From assembly GCF_019973775.1 (NCBI RefSeq), contig NZ_AP025032.1:992001-1056000 (forward strand): a DNA stretch of 64,000 nt, written 5' to 3'. The position numbers and the translations under genes are program-made. The DNA comes from Aureimonas sp. SA4125 (GTDB taxonomy: Bacteria; Pseudomonadota; Alphaproteobacteria; Rhizobiales; Rhizobiaceae). Positions 26,874 through 35,755 of the stretch are shown piece after piece (positions within the stretch are counted from its first letter, which is position 1; each line of letters opens with the position of its first letter). Under the pieces are notes generated by a model. The model did not search any database, was not told where the DNA came from, and saw only the letters and a program-made list of their open reading frames with translations.

Positions 26874-27796
26874 GCCTCTCCCGCCGACCCCTCGCCGTCG
26901 ATATATGCGTCTGCACTTTCCGCCGGCCGATCTTGGGCGAGACGATCAGGTCTCTGGCTGCTCTGGAGATACCGGACGGCATCGAGATCAAGGTGATCGT
27001 CGCCGACAACGATGTGGTGCCGAGTGCCGAGGAACTTGTCGCACGCCTGGCGACGGAGATCCCGTTTCCAATCCTGTACCTTCACGCGCCGGCCTGCAAC
27101 ATATCGGTGGCCCGCAATGCCTGTCTCGACGCAGCAACGGGCGACTTCGCCGCCTTCATCGATGACGACGAGACCGTAACGCCTGGATGGCTGGCCGCTC
27201 TTCTCGCTGTCGTCGAGGCAGAGGCGGCCGATGTCGTGCTGGGACCCGCCCGGGCCGTCTATGCCGCAAAGGCCCCGGACTGGATGAAGGCGGGCGACTT
27301 CCACTCGACACTGCCGGTCTGGGTGAATGGCAAGATTTGCAGTGGCTACACCTGCAATGTGCTGCTTCGACGGGCGTCTCCCTTCGTCGCAGGACTGCGC
27401 TTCAAACCGGAACTCGGCCAAAGCGGGGGCGAGGACACCGACTTTTTCACCAGGCTGACGCGCGCCGGCGGCCGCATTGCCTATGCCGAGAAGGCGGTTG
27501 TCGACGATCCGGTGCCGGCGGACCGGGCAAGCTTTGCTTGGCTCGTCAAGCGTCGCTTTCGCATGGGCCAGACCCATGGCAGGGTGGTCATCGGCGAGTT
27601 GCGCAGGCGGGCGCGGGCCGGCCAGGTGGGCCTGGCGGCGGGCAAGGCAGGACTGTGTTTCATCGCCGCCGCCGCCCATTTTCCCTTCGCGGCCCGGCGA
27701 AATCGCTTCGCGCTCCGCGGGGCCATGCATGTCGGCGTCGTCAGCGCTCTTCTCGGCATGACGGAAATCCGCCCATATGGCGATATACAGCCATAA
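26870..27796 (+). CDS. exoM: Family 2 glycosyltransferase (ExoM-like)
   Basis: The N-terminus VDICVCTFRRPILGETIRSL (about 9-28) is the hallmark of ExoM, which adds a glucose in the succinoglycan backbone. The motif VIVADNDVVPSAEE (about 43-56) and the metal site FIDDDETVTPGWLAAL (about 95-110) follow, with SGGEDTDFFTRL near residue 185. The C-terminal part has one hydrophobic segment (LCFIAAAAHFPFAA). The ATG overlaps the ExoA-like stop by four bases, so exoL-exoA-exoM form one tightly coupled operon. Confidence 0.88.
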   Translation: MSLSRRPLAVDICVCTFRRPILGETIRSLAALEIPDGIEIKVIVADNDVVPSAEELVARLATEIPFPILYLHAPACNISVARNACLDAATGDFAAFIDDDETVTPGWLAALLAVVEAEAADVVLGPARAVYAAKAPDWMKAGDFHSTLPVWVNGKICSGYTCNVLLRRASPFVAGLRFKPELGQSGGEDTDFFTRLTRAGGRIAYAEKAVVDDPVPADRASFAWLVKRRFRMGQTHGRVVIGELRRRARAGQVGLAAGKAGLCFIAAAAHFPFAARRNRFALRGAMHVGVVSALLGMTEIRPYGDIQP

Positions 27797-28189
27797 CTGA
27801 AGGGCCCGTGAAGCCTCTCTTCGGCAGCCCGGTGGTGCGTCGAAACAAATCAAATGCACAAGGGGCCGCAGACGTCCGGGGCTAGGTTACAAAATGGCAC
27901 GGGGGCGTTGATTTCAAATGTCCTCGGGCTGTTGCCGGTATTCGATCACCAAGCCATCCGCTCCTGGCTATGAAGCGGATCGGAAGCATGCGCCGAACTC
28001 GTCCAGGACGCAGACATCTCCGCAAGCGATTGTTATTCTGACAGATGCGATCGGATGGCCATCCGGCTTCGGCGCCGGCGAGGAAAAGTTCGTCCGACGG
28101 GCCAATATTGGATCAGTCTTGAGTTTCTGCCGTCACGAAACGCGTGATGTTTGCTTCTGCAGTCAGCAGAATCAGGGTGAGGGGTGCGA
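27797..28189. other. Intergenic region before the ExoQ-like gene
   Basis: This gap of 393 bp shows no gene. It contains a short dyad around 28045-28060 (CGGATGGCCATCCG, an almost fully palindromic 14-mer), which could be an operator. The bases just before 28190 contain GAGGGG, a ribosome site for the next gene. Confidence 0.4.
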
Positions 28190-29497
28190 ATGAGCGAAGC
28201 AATCAAAAGTGACTTGCGACCCCTCGCGCCTTCGAGGTCCAAATCGAAGCGGTTCGGCTTGTATGCCAATCTCGTTTGGTTGTCGGCGATGCTCGCGATC
28301 GCCCCCCTCTTCATCAATGACTGGATTGGGGCAGTTTCACCGCTGCTCTTTTTGTTCTTTGGCGGCGTGATTGTTTTGAACAATACGCCGAAGGCGGCGT
28401 CGATCATAATACAGAATAAATTTCTTCTCATATTTCCGCTTCTGGCTTTCGTATCAATTATTTGGTCTAATTATCCAATGCTCAGTCTGCGCCACTCGGT
28501 GCAGCTTTTGATGACATTCACCGTGGCAATAATAGTTCTTGAACGAATAGATGCACGCGGTTTCATGCGCGTGCTGTTCACGGCGGCGGCGGCGGGCGCC
28601 ATCATGAGCCTGCTGTTCGGCAAAGTCCGTGGTGACGGTATCGCAATTGGCGTCTTTGGGAGCAAAAACGCGTACGCTGCGGTACTGGCCATTGGCGTTA
28701 TCAGCTCATATGCCGTGACATTTGATCCCAGAAGGGGCGCGCTATGGCGCGCTTCTGGGCCCATCTTGTTTCTCATTTCCTTTAAGGGAATGCTGAGTGC
28801 GCAGTCTGCCGGCACCATCTTGACCTTGGTTCCGGCACTGGCGCTTTTTTCCGGTCTCGCCGTTGTCGGAAAGCTCTCCAGGAGTGCGCGCGGTGCCACG
28901 CTGCTCCTGGGCATTGGCGTCGTCCTGACGGCAGTCCTCTTCTACATCGGCTGGGGGGACGCGCTGCTCGGAGAGGTGCTCGCGGCAGCGGGAAAGGATG
29001 CGACGCTCACCGGACGCACTGACCTGTGGATCGTCGCCAAGCAGTTCATCGCGACCAATCCCGTCCTCGGCGTCGGATATCAGGCGTTCTGGGTGCAGGG
29101 TTTTCCTCCCGCCGAAAGAATCTGGGATTATTTCCTGATCCGGAGCCGAAGCGGGTTCAATTTCCACAACACCTACTACGAAATCAGCGTCCAGCTGGGT
29201 CTCATCGGTGGGATCCTGGCGTTCGCGACAATGACGTTCGCGCTGTGTCTGTCGCTTTTCACCGCCCTGCGCTATCCGTCCCCGCCCCAGTTCTTCATCG
29301 CATCGCTGATGGCCTTCATGTATCTCAAGAGTTTTGGCGAAGTCGGCGTCTTCTTCGAATTTCGTGGCTGGACCATCATCCTGATCGCGACCATCATCTA
29401 TTCGCTTCGTCCGCTAAAAGGCGATGGTGTTAGGCCCAAGGCAATTCCTCCCTCCCGAAGGCATGACATCGAACCCTCACGGTTTCGTCCATCATAA
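28190..29497 (+). CDS. exoQ: EPS polymerase (ExoQ/Wzy-like)
   Basis: This polytopic membrane protein of 435 residues would polymerise repeat units in the periplasm. Around ten hydrophobic helices are visible, beginning with LVWLSAMLAIAPLFI. The ExoQ features include WSNYPMLSLRHSVQLL (about 86-101), VFGSKNAYAAVLAIG (about 155-169), the periplasmic loop TLTGRTDLWIVAKQFI with NPVLGVGYQAFW, and FNFHNTYYEISVQLGL (about 322-337) with the conserved H-N-x-Y-x-E. ATG 28190 is chosen for the GAGGGG ribosome site. Base composition is more AT-rich at its 5' end than in neighbouring EPS genes. Confidence 0.88.
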   Translation: MSEAIKSDLRPLAPSRSKSKRFGLYANLVWLSAMLAIAPLFINDWIGAVSPLLFLFFGGVIVLNNTPKAASIIIQNKFLLIFPLLAFVSIIWSNYPMLSLRHSVQLLMTFTVAIIVLERIDARGFMRVLFTAAAAGAIMSLLFGKVRGDGIAIGVFGSKNAYAAVLAIGVISSYAVTFDPRRGALWRASGPILFLISFKGMLSAQSAGTILTLVPALALFSGLAVVGKLSRSARGATLLLGIGVVLTAVLFYIGWGDALLGEVLAAAGKDATLTGRTDLWIVAKQFIATNPVLGVGYQAFWVQGFPPAERIWDYFLIRSRSGFNFHNTYYEISVQLGLIGGILAFATMTFALCLSLFTALRYPSPPQFFIASLMAFMYLKSFGEVGVFFEFRGWTIILIATIIYSLRPLKGDGVRPKAIPPSRRHDIEPSRFRPS

Positions 29498-29666
29498 TGC
29501 CCCCCGATCATGGTTCGCCCCTGAAAAGGGGCCCTCCGGGAATGGCGCTGCGTTTTGACGGCGGAGGGCAGGCCCAGGGCGACAGATGACGTGCCACCGG
29601 GAATTCGGACCGTTTTGAGCTGGAATTTTCCAATAATGATCCCGAGATCGGGACGAGGAGAATTCC
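29498..29666. other. Right edge of the EPS locus, mobile-element boundary
   Basis: No gene is seen. A short hairpin (GCCCCT around AAAA, AGGGGC, near 29519-29535) lies just after the ExoQ-like gene and may end its transcript. The sequence GAGGAGAATTCC at 29657-29668 is the ribosome site of the IS3 remnant that follows. Confidence 0.35.
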
Positions 29667-29887
29667 ATGAGGAAGCCGACGCTCACCGAGGCGCAGATCG
29701 CGTCTGTTCTGAAGCATCGCGATGAAGGCCCGGCGGTGGTGGAGGCGTGCCGCAAGGCCGGCTTCGGACGCTACCTTCAACAACTGATGCAAGCGGGATG
29801 GCGGCATGATGCCATCGGAGGCGAAGAATCTGCGCCTGCTCGAAGAGGAGAAGGGCAAGCTGAAGCGGCCTGTCGCGGCGTTCTCCC
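29667..29887 (+). pseudogene. Truncated IS3-family orfA (transposase helix-turn-helix subunit)
   Basis: The start MRKPTLTEAQIASVLKHRDE with VVEACRKAGF is the IS3-type orfA N-terminus. The expected helix-turn-helix end and tryptophan region is missing. The later part GGMMPSEAKNLRLLEEEKGKLKR, expected after about residue 40, appears in another frame, so an internal deletion or frameshift has occurred. The remnant is then cut by the IS256-B element, whose 9-bp duplication (CGTTCTCCC) forms its last bases. Confidence 0.8.
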
Positions 29888-31309
29888 GGTCGTGTCCCCG
29901 CCCGTGGTGTAGCTCGACGGTAGCGTCGCCGATCTCGCCCGCGCCTTTGATTGCGCTGTAGGACGGGATTGGCGACGCGGTGGTCACCAGCGGTTTCCGG
30001 TTAGGCTTGGGTTGCGAGACCTAACCGCAACCGGAGATCCCCTGATGACCGACGACATGATGAGCCTGCGCAGCCTTCTGGAGAAGACCCCGGACGCCGA
30101 TCTGTTGCGCGAGATGATCGGCTTTGCCGCCGAGCGGCTGATGGAACTGGAGGTCGGCAATGCGACCGGCGCCGGCTATGGCGAGAAGAGCGCCGAGCGC
30201 CTCGCCCAGCGCAACGGCTATCGCGACAGGGACTGGCATACCCGTGCCGGCACCGTCGAGCTGCGCATTCCCAGGCTGCGCAAGGGCAGCTACTTTCCCG
30301 GCTTCCTCGAGCCGCGGCGCATGGCCGAGAAGGCCCTGACGGCCGTGATCCAGGAAGCCTATGTCCAGGGCATCTCGACCCGTTCGGTCGACGACCTGGT
30401 CAAGGCGATGGGCATGGACGGCATCTCCAAGAGCCAGGTGTCGAGGCTTTGCGAAGAGATCGACGGCAAGGTGAAGGTCTTCCTCGAACGGCCGATCGAG
30501 GGCGACTGGCCCTATCTCTGGATCGACGCGACCTACCTGAAGGTCCGCCGCGGCGGGCGCATCGTCTCGGTCGCCGTGATCATCGCCGTCGGCGTCAACG
30601 CCGATGGCCGGCGCGAGGTGCTCGGCATGGAGGTCGGCACCTCGGAAGCCGAGCCGATCTGGACCGAATTCCTGCGCAAGCTGACCCGGCGCGGCCTGCG
30701 CGGCGTGAAGCTCGTCGTGTCCGATGCGCACGAGGGCATCAAGGCGGCCGTCACCAAGGTCCTGACGGCGACATGGCAGCGATGCCGGGTGCACTTCATG
30801 CGCAACGTGCTGGCCCATGCCGGCAAGAGCGGACGCCGGGTGGTGTCGGCCTTCATCGCCACCGCCTTCGCCCAGGAGACGCCCGAGGCCGCAAGCCTGC
30901 AATGGCGCTCCGTCGCCGACCAGATCCGGCCGAAGGTGCCCAAGCTCGCCGCCATCCTCGACGGCGCCGAAGAGGATGTCTTGGCCTACATGACCTTCCC
31001 CAGGGAGCATCGCGCCAAGCTGCACAGCATCAACCCCATCGAGCGGCTGAACGGGGAGATCAAGCGGCGCACCGACGTCGTCGGCATCTTTCCGAACGAC
31101 GAGGCCATCCTGCGTCTCGTCGGCGCTCTGCTGCTCGAGCAGAATGACGAGTGGGCCGTGCAGCGGGCGAGGTACATGACGCTGGAATCCGTTGCACCCT
31201 TGAGCGATGATCCTCTCGTCAGCCTGCCAGCAATGACGCGCTGATCAACCCGGCCTGGCCGGAACCGACGTGTGACGCCGTCAGCTACACCACGCTAGGG
31301 GACACGATC
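29888..31309 (+). mobile_element. IS256-family insertion sequence, type B (1422 bp)
   Basis: The terminal repeats are GGTCGTGTCCCC at 29888 and the complement of GATCGTGTCCCC at 31309. A 9-bp duplication, CGTTCTCCC, flanks it at 29879-29887 and 31310-31318. Its ends resemble those of the 1375-bp IS256 copies, but the element is longer and its transposase clearly different. It inserted into the IS3 orfA remnant, so it is younger than that decay. Confidence 0.93.
30045..31244 (+). CDS. IS256-family transposase, type B
   Basis: This mutator-type DDE transposase of 399 residues has its triad at D161 (LWIDATYLK), D227 ([10 protein letters not shown]) and E near 333 ([14 protein letters not shown]). 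The [10 protein letters not shown] segment marks the family. It is clearly homologous to, but distinct from, the transposase of the three 1375-bp copies. ATG 30045 aligns with the start of that protein; the frame is open back to 30012. The gene is intact. Confidence 0.93.
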   Translation: MTDDMMSLRSLLEKTPDADLLREMIGFAAERLMELEVGNATGAGYGEKSAERLAQRNGYRDRDWHTRAGTVELRIPRLRKGSYFPGFLEPRRMAEKALTAVIQEAYVQGISTRSVDDLVKAMGMDGISKSQVSRLCEEIDGKVKVFLERPIEGDWPYLWIDATYLKVRRGGRIVSVAVIIAVGVNADGRREVLGMEVGTSEAEPIWTEFLRKLTRRGLRGVKLVVSDAHEGIKAAVTKVLTATWQRCRVHFMRNVLAHAGKSGRRVVSAFIATAFAQETPEAASLQWRSVADQIRPKVPKLAAILDGAEEDVLAYMTFPREHRAKLHSINPIERLNGEIKRRTDVVGIFPNDEAILRLVGALLLEQNDEWAVQRARYMTLESVAPLSDDPLVSLPAMTR

Positions 31310-31356
31310 CGTTCTCCCTCACCAAGCGGATTTTAACCTCTGGGCCGGATCGACAT

Positions 31357-31456
31357 TCATCTCAACCATATCATGGCGCCGGCGAGGTGTACGAAGCCTG
31401 CGAAGTGGACGGTCCGCGGGTCATAGCGTGTGGCGAAACGGCGGAAGTGCTTGAGC
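31357..31456 (-). pseudogene. C-terminal remnant of an IS5-family (IS427-like) transposase
   Basis: The minus strand encodes KLKHFRRFATRYDPRT and then FAGFVHLAGAMIWLR before a stop. This matches, with several substitutions, the C-terminus of the transposase at 38631-38999. The outer terminal repeat GGGCCGGATCGACATTC is present at about 31342. Everything upstream of the last 33 codons is missing. The remnant abuts the 5' end of the phytochrome gene and has probably replaced its natural promoter region. Confidence 0.8.
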
Positions 31457-31500
31457 TTGCCCCACTAGCGGCTTACAAGACAACGGTTTAGGCTGGGGTG

Positions 31501-31561
31501 ATGGAGTCTGTATGCCTGCACGAAGAGGACTTGGCGAAGTTGAAGGAGGGCTGTGATCAGG
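31501..31561 (+). pseudogene. bphP piece 1: N-terminus with biliverdin-binding Cys
   Basis: The ATG at 31501 begins MESVCLHEEDLAKLKEGCDQ. Cys18 is followed by DQ and, across the insertion, EPVHIPGS, which is the canonical CxxEPxHIPG context of the chromophore Cys. GGGG lies just before the ATG. Only 43 bp separate this start from the IS427-like remnant. The last eight bases are the left target duplication TGATCAGG. Confidence 0.88.
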
Positions 31562-32927
31562 GTAATTACCCACCCCCTTGTCACGGGCCGAATTCCCTGA
31601 ATCCATGGACGGATGGATCGCGGTGATTTGCAGCGTCTGACGAAGGAAGAGTTGATCGATCTGGTGCTGAAGATTCAGCGTCCGGAGAAGACGTCACGCA
31701 CATCCTCGAAGCCTCCGTCTAGTGACCGCAAGGAGCGCCGTGAGCAGGCAAGACCTGGCGGCGCCAAGCCCGGTCACGAAGGCCACAGCCGAGCGATGGG
31801 TGAGGATTTCGATCGGCTCGTCGATCACCGTCCCGAGCAATGCTCCTGCTGCCAGGCAGCCCTGGCCGATAGCCTTCCCGCGGAGATCGGCGGCACGTAC
31901 GAGACGGTCGATCTGCCGGAGATCAAGCCGTTCGTGACGCGTCATCGCCGGCTTTCGGTTTGTTGTCCTTCCTGCGGCACGCTTGTCTCAGCGGGATTGC
32001 CCGATGCGGCAAGGGGGACGCCGTTCGGGCCGCGGCTGCATGCGGTGGCGACCTATCTTAAGACCTTCCAGGCCCTGTCCTATGAACGGCTTCAGAAAGC
32101 TCTGGCCGATCTCTTCGGCTTGCAGATCAGCCAGGGCGGGCTGATGAACATGCTGCGCCGGGCGCAGGGCACCTTCGTCGCCGACCGCGATCTCGCCATT
32201 GCCGCCCTGCGCCGCTCCAAGGTGGTGGCCTCGGACGAGACCGGCGTTCGCATCGAAGGCAGCAACGCCTTCCAATGGGTGTTTCGCTGCGATGACGCAG
32301 TCGTCCATCGTGCCGCTCCGACCCGTGGTGCCATCGTGGTCAGGACCCTGATGGACGGGCACCGGCCAAAGGTCTGGTGTTCCGATCGCTACTCTGCCCA
32401 GCAGGGACATGCCGACGCCCATCAGACCTGTCTGGCTCATCTGGCCCGCGACGTCGCCTACGCCGAACAGGCGGGCGAGGATCTGCTGCCGTCGCGGCTG
32501 CGGATCTGGCTGTCCAAGGCTTTCGCTTTGGCCAGCGGCATCACGACCTTCGCCGCATCGACCATCGTCGCCAAGCGCCGTGCACTGGAGCGAAGTCTTT
32601 CCGAGATCCTCGCCGCACCGACCTCCTGCCCTTTCGCTCGAGTGGTCCAGCACAAGTTCAGGCGAGCGCGCGACCAGCTCCTGACCTTCACTCTCTGGAC
32701 CGGGATGGTCGAGGCCACCAACAACGGCTGCGAGCGCGCCCTGCGACCGGCCGTGATCCAGCGCAAGGTCACCAACGGCTATCGATCCATGTGGGCCGCC
32801 GAAGGCGAAGCTGACATCCGAACCGTCGTCGATACCGCCCGGCTGCGCCAAGGGGGCAACGTCTTCAACACAATTCTCGAGACGGTAGGCGCCTGACATT
32901 CTACGGAATGCGGGGGTGGGTAATTAC
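31562..32927 (+). mobile_element. IS66-family element, single-gene ISBst12-like (1366 bp)
   Basis: The ends are perfect inverted repeats of at least 16 bp: GTAATTACCCACCCCC at 31562 and its complement ending at 32927. An 8-bp target duplication, TGATCAGG, lies at 31554-31561 and 32928-32935. The GTAA ends and 8-bp duplication fit IS66. It has only a transposase gene and no tnpA or tnpB, as in the ISBst12 subgroup. It interrupts bphP directly after the chromophore Cys codon. Confidence 0.92.
31613..32896 (+). CDS. IS66-family transposase (ISBst12-like)
   Basis: The 427-residue protein has the IS66 N-terminal region with SSKPPSSDRKERRE and a zinc-finger-like segment (CSCCQAAL, then CCPSCGTLV). 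The catalytic region shows ASDETGVRIEG, WCSDRYSAQQGH and NNGCERALRP, the likely D, D and E. It is shorter than TnpC of the element at 11472-13938 and only distantly related to it. The frame is intact and the terminal repeats are perfect, so the element may still be mobile. Confidence 0.92.
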   Translation: MDRGDLQRLTKEELIDLVLKIQRPEKTSRTSSKPPSSDRKERREQARPGGAKPGHEGHSRAMGEDFDRLVDHRPEQCSCCQAALADSLPAEIGGTYETVDLPEIKPFVTRHRRLSVCCPSCGTLVSAGLPDAARGTPFGPRLHAVATYLKTFQALSYERLQKALADLFGLQISQGGLMNMLRRAQGTFVADRDLAIAALRRSKVVASDETGVRIEGSNAFQWVFRCDDAVVHRAAPTRGAIVVRTLMDGHRPKVWCSDRYSAQQGHADAHQTCLAHLARDVAYAEQAGEDLLPSRLRIWLSKAFALASGITTFAASTIVAKRRALERSLSEILAAPTSCPFARVVQHKFRRARDQLLTFTLWTGMVEATNNGCERALRPAVIQRKVTNGYRSMWAAEGEADIRTVVDTARLRQGGNVFNTILETVGA

Positions 32928-32935
32928 TGATCAGG

Positions 32936-33527
32936 AGCCCGTTCATATTCCCGGATCCGTACAGCCGCACGGCGTGCTGCTGGTGCTCGATCAGGACGAT
33001 GAACTGGTCCTTCAGACCGCTGGAGACGTGGGATCTATCCTCGGGTTCGCCGGGCAAGTGCAGGGGCGAGCGCTCCGGGAGGTCGTTGGACATTCCCTTT
33101 CAGATTTAATTGGGAAATCGCGGGCGACGCTTCGGCACGAACCGGCGTTTATCGGTATGATTGACGGTCCGGCCGGTGCCGCCCCGCTGGCCGTGACTGC
33201 ACATCTCGTCAACGGGGTAGCCGTAGTCGAGCTGGAACAGGCCGGAGAGACGAGGATGGCGTCCTCGCTGCTCGCGAGCATCAGGTCGATCACGGAGCGG
33301 ATCGGAGATGCCTCCAGCTTGCTCCAAGCCGCTAACATCGCCGCGGACGAAGTACGCGTAATCACCGGCTACGACCGGGTGATGGTTTACCAGTTCCTCG
33401 CGGATGGATCAGGAACGGTGATTGCAGAAGCGAAGGCTGATGATCTGTCGCCGTTCCTGCACCACAGGTTCCCAGCTTCGGATATCCCAACCCAGGCGCG
33501 TGAACTCTATCTCCGCAGCCCCATACG
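32936..33527 (+). pseudogene. bphP piece 2: PAS domain and first part of GAF domain
   Basis: This piece encodes EPVHIPGSVQPHGVLLVLDQ and the rest of the phytochrome PAS domain, then the GAF start (ADEVRVITGYDRVMVYQFL) and RFPASDIPTQARELYLRS. The stop in the current sequence comes from the IS256 end: translation would run into VVSALVVEIPTLKG and end at 33594. The last eight bases, CCCATACG, are the target duplication of the IS256 copy. Confidence 0.92.
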
Positions 33528-34902
33528 GGTAGTGTCCGCGCTCGTGGTGGAAATTCCGACATTGAAAGGTGTGGCTGAGGCGGTCACCGGATAGGGCGGC
33601 TAAGGTGGAGTTGCGAGACTTCAACCTGACCGGAGAACCCGATGACCGAGGACAGACTACCGCTTGCCGAGCTTTTTGCGAAAGCCGGGGACGGCGATTT
33701 CCTGAGAACGATAGCCGAGAGCGTGATGCAGCTCCTTATGGAGGTCGACGTTGAAGGCATGATCGGCGCCGGGCGCCACGAACGGACGCAGGAACGGGCG
33801 ACTTATCGCAATGGCTACCGCGACCGCTCGCTCGACACGCGGCTCGGCTCGTTGCAGCTTCGGATACCCAAGCTTCGGCAGGGCAGCTACTTCCCGCCGT
33901 TCCTGGAGCCGAGAAAGCTCTCGGAGAAGGCCTTGGTTGCCGTCATTCAGGAAGCTTGGATCAGCGGCGTTTCCACCCGGCGGGTCGACGATCTGGTACA
34001 GGCCATGGGGCTGTCGGGGATCGGCAAGAGCACCGTATCGAAGCTGTGCAAAGACATCGACGAACGCGTCGGCGGCTTCCTCGACCGTCCTCTCACTGGC
34101 GACTGGCCCTACCTCTGGCTGGATGCGACCTACCTGAAGCAGCGCGAGGGTGGACGCATCGTTTCGGTCGCCGCCATAATCGCCGTGGCCGTGAACACGG
34201 ACGGCAAGCGCGAGATCGTCGGCCTTCACATCGGCCCCTCGGAAGCGGAGACGTTTTGGTCGAGCTTCCTCAAGAGCCTCGTGCGCCGCGGCCTGTCCGG
34301 CGTGAAGCTCGTGATCTCGGATGCTCACGAAGGGCTGAAAGCCGCCATTCGCCGGGTGTTCAGCGCCTCCTGGCAGCGCTGCCGGGTGCATTGGATGCGC
34401 AACGCCCTGTCGTATGTCCCGAAGGCGCAGCAGAGCATGGCGGCGGCCGCGCTGCGCCAAGCCTTCGCCCAGCCCGATCGTGCTAGCGCCAGCCAGGCGC
34501 TGCGCCACGTCGCCGACCAGCTTCGGGGAAAGTGTCCAAAGCTCGGGGCCTTCATCGACAACAGCGAGACCGACGTGCTGGCGCACATGGATTTTCCCAG
34601 TCAGCACCGGACCCGGATCCATTCGACGAATTCCCTGGAGCGCCTGAACAAGGAGGTGAAGCGGCGTGCCGACGTCGTCGGAATCTTCCCGAACGAGGGA
34701 TCCATCATCCGGCTCATCGGCGCCGTCCTTCTCGAGGCCAACGACGAATGGCAGATCCAGAACCGCTACATGCAGACCGAACCCATGGCCGACCTCATGG
34801 CCATGGGCAACACTGCAAAACCCGAACAGATTTCCACCGAAGTCGCCTGAAACGGAGCCGCTTCAGCTACACTCAATTTCCACCACGTTGACGGACACGA
34901 CC
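33528..34902 (+). mobile_element. IS256-family insertion sequence, copy 2 (1375 bp), inside bphP
   Basis: The ends are GGTAGTGTCC at 33528 and the complement of GGTCGTGTCC at 34902, as in copies 1 and 3. An 8-bp duplication, CCCATACG, lies at 33520-33527 and 34903-34910. The insertion is within the GAF-domain coding sequence. It lies in the same orientation as copy 3, only 853 bp away, and in the opposite orientation to copy 1. Confidence 0.95.
33642..34850 (+). CDS. IS256-family transposase (copy 2)
   Basis: The 402-residue product is identical to those of copies 1 and 3, with D161, D227 and E333 as the likely catalytic triad. The frame is intact. The identity of all three copies, also in their other reading frames, suggests near-perfect nucleotide identity and so recent spread within this genome. 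Confidence 0.95.
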   Translation: MTEDRLPLAELFAKAGDGDFLRTIAESVMQLLMEVDVEGMIGAGRHERTQERATYRNGYRDRSLDTRLGSLQLRIPKLRQGSYFPPFLEPRKLSEKALVAVIQEAWISGVSTRRVDDLVQAMGLSGIGKSTVSKLCKDIDERVGGFLDRPLTGDWPYLWLDATYLKQREGGRIVSVAAIIAVAVNTDGKREIVGLHIGPSEAETFWSSFLKSLVRRGLSGVKLVISDAHEGLKAAIRRVFSASWQRCRVHWMRNALSYVPKAQQSMAAAALRQAFAQPDRASASQALRHVADQLRGKCPKLGAFIDNSETDVLAHMDFPSQHRTRIHSTNSLERLNKEVKRRADVVGIFPNEGSIIRLIGAVLLEANDEWQIQNRYMQTEPMADLMAMGNTAKPEQISTEVA

Positions 34903-34910
34903 CCCATACG

Positions 34911-35755
34911 GGTGATCCCGGATGTCGGTTATGTCGCCGCGCCCCTGGTGCCCGAAACGATTCCCGGTGCCGACATCCCTCTGGACATGAGCCACTGCGC
35001 GCTGCGCAGCGTGTCGCCGGTACACATCAAGTACCTCCGCAATATGGGCGTCGGCGCGTCGATGTCGGTTTCGCTTTTGGGGCAGGGTGAGCTGTGGGGG
35101 CTGATCGCCTGTCATAATGCGACGCCGTTGCCCGTGCACTATGAGGCTCGGGAATTGTGCAAGCATGTCGCACAGATCCTTGCCCAGAAGACTAAGGCGC
35201 TGTCCGATGCTGATTTGCACCGCCTGACACGCGATCTTGGCTCTGCGGCGGATCGGTTGTTGCGGGAGCTCATGGACACGGACGATCCTGCCTCTGTCCT
35301 GCTCGCCCGATGTTCCGCCTTGGTGGAGGTGGTTCGTTCGGGTGGTGTCGCGATAGTCTGGAAAGGATCTGTGGCAACGGCCGGCCGGGTACCGCCGGAG
35401 CCCGAGGTCAGAGAGCTCGCTGATTGGCTGACACCTCGTCTACTTGGCGGCGACACGTTCGTCAGCGATCGGCTCTCGGAGCAATATTCGCAGGCGGCAC
35501 GGTTTGAGCGTGAAGGGAGTGGCATTCTCTCGCTTCTCTTGCAGGGAGACGATCCGCCGCTACTGATCTGGTTTCGCGCTGAACAGGTCGAAGAGATCAA
35601 CTGGGCAGGAAATCCGCACGAGCCGCTGGATCCGAACTCCCGGCATGGTGCGCTGACCCCCCGAAGATCTTTCGCGAGTTGGATGGAAACCGTCAAGGGA
35701 CGCTCCGGACCATGGCGGACTGTGGAGGTCGACACTGTGCGCAGCTTCGGCCGAC
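34911..35755 (+). pseudogene. bphP piece 3: rest of GAF and the PHY domain
   Basis: In frame with piece 2 after removal of the insertion, this part encodes VIPDVGYVAAPLVPE, then LDMSHCALRSVSPVHIKYL with the chromophore-pocket His, and the GAF end SLLGQGELWGLIACHN. The PHY domain follows up to the tongue motif PRRSFASWMETVKGRSGPW. The last nine bases, TCGGCCGAC, are the target duplication of IS256 copy 3. No stop codon interrupts the piece. Confidence 0.92.
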
